Part shown: positions 9,997 through 20,816 of the stretch, in pieces
Position numbering within the stretch: the stretch's first letter is position 1
Layout of the letters: each line of letters starts with the position of its first letter
DNA from: Aphrocallistes beatrix
Lineage: Eukaryota > Porifera > Hexactinellida > Sceptrulophora > Aphrocallistidae
Direction: 5' to 3'
DNA length: 64,000 nucleotides
Assembly: GCA_963281255.1 (NCBI GenBank)
Contig: OY725490.1
Span: 4,154,001 to 4,218,000 of the forward strand
Translations under genes and position numbers: made by a program
Notes under the pieces: generated by a model
The model's input: only the letters and a program-made list of their open reading frames with translations
Databases searched by the model: none
Told to the model about the DNA's origin: nothing

Positions 9997-12206
9997 TTAA
10001 AGAAACAAACACCTGTCTTTTACCATTTTTAATGATTTTAGGGCGTTTAACAAGGAGGTGTGATGGCTAGTGAATGGTATAATAGCTAAATTATCCAAAA
10101 GTCGAGAGCAAGAGTTACCTTCTAGAGCGCCATCCCAATACTCAGATCGATATACTTTGCATCTTTGCAAAGCTTGACAGTGTTGTTTATACAGTAAACG
10201 AACATATCGGTTAGTCGCATTCTGAGATGGCCTAGCTACATCATACAACCGATTGAAGAGACCAAGAAGTATATGGAGAGGAGCAAGAGCAAGTATTTCC
10301 ATAGGTGAATCTGAACACTTGATAATTGGTTCATGGGATACGCTATTATTTTTTGAATGAAAATCCTTAATTAATTCCTTATACCTTCTTGCACGAAGAG
10401 GTGTTCCGGTACATTTTGTATTCTTCCGCCATATACAAAATGGGCAAGGATGCTTGCTAGATGCTTGCTGAATTCCAATGAGCATAGCAGCCACTTTAAA
10501 ATCGTATGCATTTTGGATCGGAATATCCAAGTTAAAGATGTTTCGAATAAATGTTAAATTTAGTAATGAGCGCAAGTTTTCTGAATTTTCGGATGCGTGA
10601 CCCATCGCGATTACAAAGTTTGAAAGAACGCTATTAGGATTTGCTATATACAGACTATTCGGAAGCATTGAAATTATATTAATTGACAGCTTGAAGAATT
10701 GTTTACCGCCATCCAGTTGTACTTTAAGCCTCGAGATTCTATTCGATTGTTTATATGTGATTATATTCAATAATCTTTCAACATCGGTACAAATTCCCAT
10801 TGGAACCAGTTCAAAGTTTTGTATTTCTGAATTTTGATGGATACTGAAGTAAATATTCTCCAAATATTGACCATTTTTCGTCCCATGCTCCTTTTATCCC
10901 ACCCGTGGGAAAATGGATTCCTTCTTTGCGAAGAATTCTACCCAGCTCAAAATACGACTTTTTCCCCAAACCAAGGTGACCTAACTTCTGCATATCTCGG
11001 ACTGCCTCTCTGCTTAAAACGTGATTACTAATATTTTGTTTTGCACTCTTATACGGAATTGTAGCCACAGCTAATTGATTATTCGAATCGAATGGATGAC
11101 GTAATTATAGGGCATTAAATGGTGTAATAAGGCTATTGTCGCTAACTGAACCTTCGAGACTACTTACCAGGAAGTTAGTAGTGAGATTTTCAGTGTATCC
11201 ACGAGACTCTACCCTTTCTGCGAAGTGTTTTCCAGCCTGCCGAGAAGATTGTGGGCGTTTCATAACTTGTTTGCAAAAGTCGATATCATGAACATCAGTA
11301 AACATTCCACACTTGCTGTACATTAGTCTGACAGGAGATTGTTCTAAAGGCCTACCAGGATTAGGGACTTGCGTCTTGAGTAGGGACACAAAGAATCGCC
11401 TTACGAGTAATGTTACATGAAAATTCGACATTTAGGTTGGATTCAATATTAGATCTATCGGAATGCCATTTGTGTATGTTAAGTTTGCCACTTTCTAAGT
11501 CTGATAACCGAGATCTACAACTAGTACAACAAAATACCTTTGGCTTAAAGAGAATCAATTATTTCAGCGCGAAGATCTATGTTGTAAAACTTATAAGCAG
11601 GGATGGAAACAGCTAAGCTGTTAATAGCTAGCAGCTGTTAACAGCCAACGCAAAATTGTGACTGTTAACAGCTATCGCTAAATATTAATCTATATCTGTC
11701 TATCTATTTTTATAATCTAAATTTGAGATAAATTATTCAAAAATATAGATATTCTTATCAGGGATGGTGGAAATGCTGTTAACAGCCACTTTGGCTGTTT
11801 GCTGTTAACAGCTCACAATTAGATGTTAACAGCTCGAATTGGCTGTTAACAGCTCAAATTGGGCTGTTAACAGCTCGAGTTCGCTGTTAACAGCAAAAGA
11901 AATTGCTTTAAAAATGAAATAACAGCAGAGTTAGACTGTTAATTGTTTGGAAATTGTGCTGTTAACAGCCAATTGTGAGCTGTTAACAGCAAACAGCCAA
12001 AGTGGCTGTTAACAGCATTTCCACCATCCCTGCTTATAAGCTCTGTCAATCACCAGATTGGTAGGAGGCTGTCGCAAATTTTTCTTAGGCAAATCTTTTG
12101 GCGATAGGCGGATATAACAAAAATGGCATACTTTGTACAGTGAATCCACATGGTAATCATCCCAAATATTCAAGAGATTATCTGGGATTAATAATGAAGA
12201 AGACAT
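9997..12206 (-). pseudogene. Unclassified transposase-like gene, disrupted
   Basis: Three adjoining minus-strand frames belong to one coding sequence. N-terminus at 12206 (MSSSLLIPDNLLNIWDDYH) with a zinc-type CHFC pair. After the hAT insertion at 11598-12032 it resumes with CCTSC, then VRLMYSKCG and a central region to 10811. The C-terminal part, 10863-9997, contains LDGGKQFFKLS, SSKHPCPFCIWRK and LAPLHILLGLFNRLYD. The LDGG/HPCPFC/PLH order resembles uncharacterised transposon-borne proteins common in hydra, aphid and other invertebrate genomes. I cannot assign a named superfamily. Damage: a hAT insertion, one in-frame stop at about 11105, and a frameshift near 10850. C-terminal material is probably missing (compare 35135). 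Confidence 0.6.
11598..12032. mobile_element. hAT-type element inside the transposase-like gene
   Basis: The ends are CAGGGATGG and CCATCCCTG, flanked by an exact 8-bp duplication CTTATAAG (11590-11597 and 12033-12040). The interior is packed with about ten copies of the 12-bp palindrome GCTGTTAACAGC or close variants. A second inward-facing terminus (CAGGGATGGTGGAAATGC) sits at 11759, inverted relative to the right end, so 11759-12032 looks like a complete shorter copy inside the longer one. Removing the element and one duplication rejoins the surrounding reading frame region. Confidence 0.9.
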
Positions 12207-12639
12207 GTTACTGAAAAATGATTGAAGAATTCAATTTTTGTGACACTTATATAGACATGGTATGGAAATGGTTCCTACATAATAACAATAGATTAGCAAG
12301 ACAGCCAAATAGCATGTAATGAAGAAGTCTTAAATTCATACTCATATTTGTATTTTTAGGTTATCAGAATATAATTTTAGGGTTAGTATTAGAATACAGA
12401 TGTAGTATCAGCCAACCGTTGGCTAAGCACGAGTAAACTATAACATAGCGTTACCCAACGGTTAATTACTTAAACTCATTATTTCAATAAAATCAGTTTT
12501 AGAACATAGGTATAGAGAATTGTCAAAGTGAATACAATTGCAATGACATGCAGAAATTATACTCTGACTGACAGAGAATAAATTTGGCATTATTGACGGT
12601 GGTGGATAGTTGCCTTATAGGTCATAGGGTCCTCTTCAT
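12207..12639. other. No gene recognised
   Basis: AT-rich flank 5' to the disrupted gene. The inverted pair CCAACCGTTGG lies at about 12414. No transposon ends were recognised. Confidence 0.4.
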
Positions 12640-13430
12640 CATAGTATGATGTAGCCTCCACATTTCATACTCTCTCTGCAAGCTGAGTGCTGCATTTTGA
12701 GTGTACATTGAAGGCTAGGTATTGTCGCGCATGGATCCAAAGAAAATTTTTGTTTTCTTTCGGTGGCTCCTCTATCTCTGGCTCAGATAATTCAATAGAT
12801 GAGACTGCTAAGAGTAATGCTTCCTGTCGTCTGCTGGCGGTCTGGGCCAGTGTAGGCAACCTTCCTGGGAGGTCTTTCAGCAGATCTCGTTTAAACTTCC
12901 TGTCAGCATGGATTGAGTTGAGGAGGAAGCTGAATAACTTGAAAGCAGGGTCGAGGAAGGTAGCAATCCAATGGAATTGGGTTATTGATTGAAAAACTCT
13001 TCCAAATGTTGCATGATGTTGGCTTTAACCAGAGCTACAAGAAGCTATCGGAGAAGCTTACAGAGAGAGAGCGATTGCCAATTCTTGCTGCTGTCGATAA
13101 ATGACTGAACGACTAAGTAAGAGAGAGTGGTACAATGATGTTCTCGAGAATCTGCAGTACAGCACACATCTGACACTCAATCTCGTCATCCCATCATGCT
13201 AAAGCCATCCACCATGTGCGCTCTCGACGAACAGGACAGTCTTGAGATCGCAGTAATTAAGCAGTTATTTTCTAGAAATTTAAACTTTTGGCACTTATTC
13301 TGGGTCTCTTCGTGGAATCGTTGAAGACAGTGCGCAGACGGTGACATGCGCAGTCAGTTTGGGGGAATCACGCAATCCAGCGACAATGTTGGACCCTTTG
13401 GTTGTTGTGTTCAAGATGTTATCACCAGTG
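12640..13430 (-). pseudogene. hAT transposase relic (ZBED-like)
   Basis: Minus-strand translation in shifting frames gives motifs of the hAT catalytic core. Near 13400-13330 it reads TKGSNIVAGLRDSPK followed by an ACHRLRTVFND-like segment, the usual place of 'DNGSNIVAA' and 'CAHRL'. Further on, at about 12990-12930, IATFLDPAFKLFSFL corresponds to the 'ATFLDPRFK' motif. This leads into an open stretch (12859-12665) ending in a poorly conserved tail. The region is riddled with stops and is not functional. The short C-terminal dimerisation motif is not visible. Confidence 0.6.
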
Positions 13431-14041
13431 TGGGGTCCGTTCTGAAGTGATCAATTGCTAACAGGCGTGCTCCAGTTTGAATTCATTGGTGATCCAGAAT
13501 GCGTGCCCTGGTGTAATATAATTCGTAAAGATTGCAAAAAAAGAGTCTAGATAAACAAACAACAAACACATAACAAGGAGTTATAAAGTACGAATAGTAA
13601 ATTACAGTAAAGTAGGGGTAAATCGCTGAAGTAATCTCAAAAGTGAGTACTTGAGTCTCGCTAGCACATTCAGTTGTAGAATCCAAAAAGATCAACACTT
13701 CGATAGTAAGCCTAATATGAATACGTATGTAAGGAACTTGGAGTAAACATTGGTTAAGATTCTCAATTATTTCATTATAGGGGGTGCCGTGACCTACGTA
13801 CCAAAGAAGGCCATATTCATATTCAACCATAATAATTGTTTTCGTTTTCTAAATGTTATTAATTTGAAAAACAACTCAAGGAATTGATCTGGCCTGTTGT
13901 AAGAGATTTCTACTACCATTTCAACCTCGACATGATAAAACTATATTTGTTTTCCTGAATTATGTTCTATTTTCCACTTAAATCTTACTAATGATTACTT
14001 TATATTAATATTTATTTCATTCAAGTTCAATTAGCACAGTA
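13431..14041. other. No gene recognised
   Basis: A 115-aa frame at 13483-13830 (-) has no recognisable domain and a tyrosine/leucine-rich composition typical of AT-rich noncoding DNA. Nothing else stands out. Confidence 0.4.
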
Positions 14042-15209
14042 ATGCCAAACAAGTGTTCAGCTCCTGGATGTCGAAGTAACTACGCAGGAGAACAGTACAC
14101 TCCAGTATTCAAATTACCAAATGGTCCACCCGATCTAGTCAACAAATGGTTACGAGCACTCTGCAGAGAAAGTATCGAGGACGTAAAGAACATCTACGTA
14201 TGTATGCTCCAAACATTTTCATCAAGATGATATTGAAACTAAATATTCGATCCTTCAACCAGATGGTTCTTATACGGAAGTGGAGTGTACTTATCCAAAG
14301 TTGAAGAAAGAGGTGGTGCCAAGATTCCTACCCGGCTGTCCCCCTCATCTCTCCTTGTCTATAGAATCGAAACCAGGAGATTCGACCGAGCTGTAAAAGA
14401 ACAGGATTTATTTCATACTGCACTAGTACAGAGCCGAGAACAGTTCAGCCTAGATGAAAAATCATATCAGATTACTATAATAGAAGACTTGATATCGAAC
14501 GTGAAACTTTTAAATCTTTCTGGCAAATGGATTGTCTGGTCTTCTGATAACATGTCTCTCCACTTCGTCAAGCCGTCTATTACAGATCATTTGATTTCCA
14601 TTCGTTGTTCACTAACGGTTACTGAAACACTTCAAATTATTGGGGTTTATGAAGGTACAAAACTAACTCTATCACGATCGAAGATAAAAAACCTTCGAGA
14701 AGTTGATTCTTTACTTAAATTGATCAATAATCCTTGCTACTTAACTAGATACCAAGACAGCCCAACAGCAGGTCAAAGAAGCCACACTCTGCGTTAGACG
14801 AGCTATAAACTTACTATCTCCACCAGAAGAAGATTCGTCGGAACACCAGCCTATATATTTGCGTCTTCAATTTATCTTGTGCCAATTGGAAAACGCGTTG
14901 TTACCCAAAAATAGTAGACGCTACAATGTTAATACTCTTGTACTTGCTCTCAAATGCCAGCTTATCTCGCCTGTTTGTTACAAGTTTATACAATCCTTGG
15001 ATTGCCTCTCCTTTCCACATCATTCTACCCTTAAACGTTTATATTCCAGTTTTGGAATGGATAATGAATTTACAAACTATCTGAAACAGTCAACTACACA
15101 GTTCAACAATTGGGAAAATAAAGAATATGAATGCCTTAGAAACAAATCAAGCAGGAAACGCTCGAAAATTGAAAAAATTAAAGTCAGATTAATCCCTTCA
15201 TTTGTCTAA
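14042..15209 (+). pseudogene. THAP-domain P-element-like transposase, truncated
   Basis: Starts MPNKCSAPGCRSNY, the CxxxxC half of a C2CH THAP zinc finger. The second half (C-SKHFHQDD, then VPRFLPGCPPHLS) is one frame away near 14195-14340, so a small frameshift splits the DNA-binding domain. The next frame (14285-14797) carries the post-THAP region (EDLISNVKLLNLSGKW). A third (14859-15209) carries LENALLPKNSRRYN...SPVCYKFIQSLDCLSFPHHSTLKRLYSSFGMD, which aligns position by position with the homologue at 40,560-40,380 on the minus strand. It ends before the catalytic core. The first catalytic Asp and everything downstream are absent, and a TTAA element begins 76 bp later. Confidence 0.8.
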
Positions 15210-15284
15210 TTTTGTATCACTTATTCAACAAATACTATGTCGACATGACAATATTTTACTAAATATCACTGTCTATTCATTTAA

Positions 15285-17201
15285 GGATACCGCCTGTGAA
15301 AAATCCATAGGTTTGGCTTACAGAATATATCAAGAATAGATATATATAAGATGTTAAGCGTGGGCAGGTAGTGCAATTAAAAAATATTGAAACATGCCAA
15401 ACAGTTTTTGGTTCGCATTTCTAGTTTTTGTGTTACAGCGTCTCAAAGTCGGTTTTTTTCCGTTTTTCATCTTAATGGTAAGCCCTCCTCCACTCGTGAT
15501 TTTTTTGAAACACATGTTTGGATCAAAAATTTATTCATATATAGTCTATAAAATTTGCAATCGCATAGAACCAAAAGAAAGTTAAAATAACCAAAATTGC
15601 TAATTTATAGGGGTTTGAAAAAAATTTGCCAAAAAACGGCGAAAAAAGCCCGATTTTCTTGGGAAATCAGCAATAAAATCACAAATTTATAAGATATCGA
15701 AAATCGAGTGGTCCTACGCTCATCACCTAATGATATGGAACAACTCCTGAAATTTTCTACCTCTATCTCAAAGCAATTTTGAGTTAAAATTTTTGAAAGA
15801 CGGTCAATTTTGGAATTTTAAAGTTTTCCAAGATATAGGGATTTGAAGTTTTGATGTTAAGAACGATGTAAAATGAGCTATTAACGATAAATATAAGCAT
15901 CCATGGGCATTTAATCGCATGTATACTAATGAATTATATGTATTCCAACAGATTTTGGTGAAAATGGCAAAATTATACTGAAAATTCACAAATTACCTTG
16001 AGGCCTCTAACCCCGAATATTTTGAACCAATTAGGGAATATAATTCATATTCCTAGCACTACAAAGTATAATTCATCGGTTTAGAATGAATAAAGAGCTT
16101 CTAAAAAGTATATTAGGAAGTTAGAGCGAGAGTCTACGACTTTTAGTTTTAAGTTAGTATTTTCGAAAAATGCTACGTCATCACGTGATAAAAATTTAAA
16201 ACTTTCCATTCCATGTGCATTCCAGTCCATGTAGTACACTTATTATTTAAGAATCAGATATATACCGTCTTGAAAAGTATATTAGGAATTGAGAGCTAAG
16301 AATTTGGGTGTATTTTTCCCGAGATATGGAGGAATCTGTTTTTGGACAATAAATGGGGGACTGACCGAATTTTGGAGATAAATGCTTTGAACATCCAAAA
16401 TAATAATGTTGAGTGTTTCAAAATTTCTGTATACATTGCTAGTGACTATTGCATTGTTTTTTGAGGATTATAGATACTTTTGGGAACTTATTTCATGACA
16501 AGATTCGCCATTTTACACTATATTAAAAGTTCTCCATAGAATTTGTATTACAATAAAATCGATGATAAGTCAAGAAATATTTACTTTTTGACAAAGAGAT
16601 GTTTGAGGAACCTATATATTATCATATATATCCTTTCATTTAAGATTATAATAGATTATATATCTTCAATAGTTTTTAAGCATTGACATCGAGCACTTTC
16701 GGGGCCATAGAGTGGTTTGATGTCCGAACTTTACCTACAATATACTATAACTTACGAACTAATGGTCGGATCTGAACAAATTCTTTTTAAAAATGTTCAG
16801 AATTCTTTTCTATACACAATAGCTAATATCACAACGGCCATTTCCCGAGCATTTAGAAAGGAAGTCCCTCATAAAGATATTTTTGATTGGATTCTAAGTG
16901 CCTCTTTTTCTAAATTCATCTGTTTTATAAAATTTAAAGGGGCCAAAACTATTTTGAGGTTCATATATTTGAAAAAATATCAGATAAGTTAGAAAATAAT
17001 TGATGAATGCGCCGCAAAACCTTGAATTACTTTCCGATTTTTAGTACGACTGAGCTTTAGGTGCTCAGTTCTAGAATATCAAAATAAATACTGTCCAACA
17101 AGTACGATTTAATGGTAGACTACTCAATAATCCGATGGAATTGACAATAAAAAATTTCACCATTTTTTTTTGTCAGGCGATGTTTTTCGAGGGCGGTATC
17201 C
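15285..17201 (+). mobile_element. TTAA-flanked non-coding DNA transposon, copy 2
   Basis: TTAA at 15281-15284 and 17202-17205 flanks the ends GGATACCGCCTGTGAAAAA and TTTTTCGAGGGCGGTATCC. Full length (1917 bp) but clearly diverged from copy 1. It shares diagnostic differences with the copy at 43683, so at least two subfamilies are present. Short frames such as 16717-16992 are chance ORFs. Confidence 0.85.
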
Positions 17202-17609
17202 TTAAACTACCTACAATATATTTCATATTTGAATTCTTCTAAAAAGCGGTTTAATTCGATAATATCTTAAAATTGAATAATTGTAGTTCATGGCCTTCTT
17301 TGGTATCCATGGTCCATTATTCTTGAGTAGTGGACAGGCCTTATTATAACGTAGGTCACGGGGGTGCATATTTTAGTTCGAATTTTCTGAATTGTAACAA
17401 GTTAGAATCAATTTTAGTCTATTGTTAGCTAACTTAGCTTTGTGATTAATTTGAATAGACAGTTATCATTTGTCACTTATCTAAATCCTTATTTAACTGG
17501 ATTATATTGAATCTGCATTTATAATTTTATACCATATAATATTGCGTAAACTGTCTTTAATAAACACTCGTCTGGTATATATTTTGAGAGTTTTAATCTT
17601 TTTGCATAA

Positions 17610-19202
17610 TGGAATACACAATTGAAGATTTCAAACGTACTATAGGAAGGGTTTTACAACTTCAAATGGACACAAGTATATCAAATCCAAAACTAACACA
17701 AACTCCACTTACCTTAGACGCGTGTTATTTAAGACATTTAGATGCAAGGTAGTAACAAGTAAACTGCAGTACGATATTGATAGAATCGTATCTATGAATG
17801 AACATAATCATGGTCTAAGTGAATATGAATTAAATGTAAATGAGATAAAGAGAAAGTGTAAACTATTGCTAAATACTCACAATCTAATGTCCGGCAGATT
17901 TTTGATGTGACAAGGAATGATCCATTTGCAAGTGAGGTTTTGTTCAGAGAAGTCGAATCATCCATGTATCATGCGCGCAGAATGTTGCAGTCAAAGATCC
18001 CACCTACAGCTTCTCAATTCTGTGATATGTTGCCTACAACTGCTTTTGGAGACTACTAGTTTTCTGTGACTTGTGGCAACGATCAAACTGCTGTAGTTTT
18101 CTTCTCAGATAAAATGAAGGATTTCTTATCTGAAGTAACGAATGTCCAGTTCGATGGAACATTTTTCACTGTCCCTGTTCAATTCTATCTGTTATGGACG
18201 ATATTCGTCGCTGTGGGCAGACATACCTTGCCAGGTATTCACTGTTTGATGACTGGAAAAAGTCAAGATCTCTATCAAGCTATTCTGGAAAATATATGTG
18301 TCAACATTCCTCTTTTTTAGCCTTCTTCATCAATGTCAGACCATGAACCAGCAGCCAGAATTGCATTTCGCAATGTATACCCGCAAACGAAAGTTTATGG
18401 CTGCTGGTTTCATTTTACGCAGCGAATTTGGGCGAAGACACAAGAACTTGGGTTCAGTCAGAGTTTTAGAAATTCTCAAGTTGTTGCCAAATTTATCAGA
18501 CAGCTGATGGCTATCCCATTTTTGCCAACTCCATTGATTACTCCCACATATAGCTTTCTTCAATTGCCTACACTTGAAAGTCCTGAGATTATAAAGCTCG
18601 AAAAACTAAAGAAATACTAAGATAAGCGTTGGCTGACTCAAATTACACCAGAGGAACTTTCCATTTTAGACATTAATATAACCACTAACAACGCAGCAGA
18701 GAGTTATCACTCCAAACTCAAGTCTATAATAAGGATGGGCCCCCGGATATGGTGTTTTATGAAAACGCTAAATTAAATAATACAGGATACCAATAATGAA
18801 ATTGGACGTTTACGACAAGGAATAGAGATAAGTAGGGCAAGAAAAAAGAAACACATAAAAAATGATGAAAATAGAAGTATTTTGAAAATAAAATTAACTG
18901 ATGGACTGTACTCGCCATGGGAGTTTCTACAAGCGATGGGAAATACTATTGGTAACTTTAAGACAACTGAAGTCTTAATCGAGAGCGATTCTGAACAATC
19001 TGAAGAAGAGCATCAGATAAATGAGGTTACTGAAAGTAAATGCGCTGTCTGTCTCTTAACCCGTACAACCATATGCGTTTTCATTCCTTGTAGACATGCT
19101 GTATGCTGTATTAGTTGTAGCGAACGGATTGAAGAGTTAGGACAACCTTGTCCAATCTGCCGTTCGGTCATAGAGGATAGGTTCCGAATCTTCACAGTGT
19201 AA
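17610..19202 (+). pseudogene. MULE transposase with C-terminal RING finger
   Basis: The first ATG is at 17610. A degenerate FLYWCH-like zinc segment (FRCKVVTSKLQ...SMNEHNHGLSEYEL) lies at about 17725-17835. The MULE catalytic domain follows: first Asp in VQFDGTFFTVPVQFY (18147-18190), then LPGIHCLMTGKSQDLYQ, second Asp in MSDHEPAARIAF with VYGCWFHFTQRIW (18333-18435), and the glutamate in NNAAESYHSKL (about 18688-18720). The intact last frame (18882-19202) ends with CAVC...CVFIPCRHAVCCISC...CPICR, a C3HC4 RING of the inhibitor-of-apoptosis type. At least three in-frame stops (about 18058, 18318, 18618) and a 5' frameshift disable it. The RING part is the best preserved. Confidence 0.85.
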
Positions 19203-19303
19203 CCATTTATTCTGTCTTACTAATATTTTCATCTTTTTCTTTTATCATTTATTATAAGCAAACAGCATTATCATTATTGCAACCACCTTCAATTAAATAG
19301 TAT

Positions 19304-20373
19304 AAACCATAGCCTACTCTAATAATGCCTCACAGTAAAATAACCAAGAATGCGGTAATAGCCGAATGGATTAATACACGATTAACCTAAAATCGTTAAT
19401 CATGTATGATAGGCATTAAGAATGTATTACGAGCATATATAAACATGGTATCAAAGTACATATATCCGTTGTCAAAATTTCGATTAGACATCATATCATT
19501 GCGCAACAGGTATGGAGGATTTTGGCAATTTTTAAAGTTGTTTTAAGCTTACTTCTAAATGTCATTAAGGTATAATTTTTGTTTAGAGCTAAGATTAGTA
19601 CGAGTTGATCTGAAAAATTTAGAATTTTTCAATGGAATGTTGTTACATTCCCGCGTTGCTATGGTAAAGCATTTTGATCAGTTTGAGCCATATCCTGCAA
19701 ACTGTAAGAACTAGGTCTTCAAATTTGATCGTATTTGATAGGCAATTGGCTACTTCCTATTAGGTAATAATACAAATTTTACTTCTAAATTCACAGACTA
19801 CAGAGTTATGCGACAATTTAGTGAGTTGGTCACATTCTTAAAATCAACCCATAACTCAAAACTCGCTGAATTTAGAAGTTCAAGTTGTATTATCACCTAA
19901 TAGGAAGTAGTCCATTGCCTATCAAACACGATCAAATTTGGAGCTCTAATCATTACAGTTTGCATGAAATGGCCCAAACTGACCAAAATGATTTACCATA
20001 GCAACGCGGGAATGTAACAACATTCCATTGAAAAATTCTAAATTTTTCAGATCAACTCGTACTAATCTTAGTTCTAAACAAAAATTATACCTTAATGACA
20101 TTTAGAAGTAGGCTTAAAACAGCTTTAAAAATTGCCAAAATCCTCCATATAATGACCTGTTGCGCAATGATATGATGACTAATCGAAATTTTTCCAACGG
20201 ATATATGTACTTTGATGCCATGTTTATATATGCTGGTAATACTTTCTTAATGCCTATTCTGCATGGTTAACGATTTTAGTCTAATCGTGTATTAATCCAT
20301 TCGGCTATTACTTCATCCCTAGTCCATGATTTTCAGTCTACTGTGAGGCATTATTAGAGTAGGCTATGTATAA
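19304..20373. repeat. 1.07 kb imperfect palindrome
   Basis: The left arm starts ATAGCCTACTCTAATAATGC and the right arm ends in its complement. Similarity continues inward for about 500 bp per arm (for example CAACAGG / CCTGTTG at 19507 and 20155), with a central loop of about 60-70 bp near 19800-19865. A shorter, more decayed relative lies at 49680-50235. It is probably a foldback-type or palindromic MITE inserted in the MULE tail. Confidence 0.85.
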
Positions 20374-20816
20374 ACATTATATGTTATGCCGATTCTAACT
20401 TGTTACAATCTACTACAAATTGATTCTAACTTGTTACAATTCAGAAAATTCTAACTAATGACAATCTAAAATTCTAACTAAAGCAGTGCTCCCCATTATA
20501 GAACGTATCTCACACATCCGAATCATTCTTGAACCATGGATAATAACAAATAACTTCAGAAAATATATTTAATTTTCATCGTCTGTGATTGGATCATGGA
20601 TAAATGACCAAAATTAACTTTTAGCGTTGTATATGAGCGTTTATATTAAATCATTTGATTCATCATAAATATAAATCTGATTAAGGTTAAGCTCCAAATT
20701 TATAGTAAACTCTTTAACATCTCTTTTTTAAACTTTAGCGATGAAAAAAAAAAATCCACCACTAGAAAATTAATTTTGTCCTGCAAAAATAATAGTCAAG
20801 CAAACGGCAGCGTGAA

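Larger units (their letters stand above)
17300..20545 (+). mobile_element. MULE (Mutator-like) element with long inverted ends
   Basis: Sequence at about 17380-17440 (TTTTCTGAATTGTAACAAGT then TAGAATCAATTT) recurs inverted at about 20400-20460. Flanking 'ATCCATGG' blocks match at 17306 and 20535. This gives long, imperfect inverted ends around a MULE transposase gene. Exact termini and the expected 9-bp duplication could not be fixed. The 3' interior holds a 1.07 kb palindrome. Confidence 0.6.

Noticed and set aside
13483..13830. 115-aa minus-strand frame
   Set aside because: No recognisable domain, and the composition is typical of AT-rich noncoding DNA.
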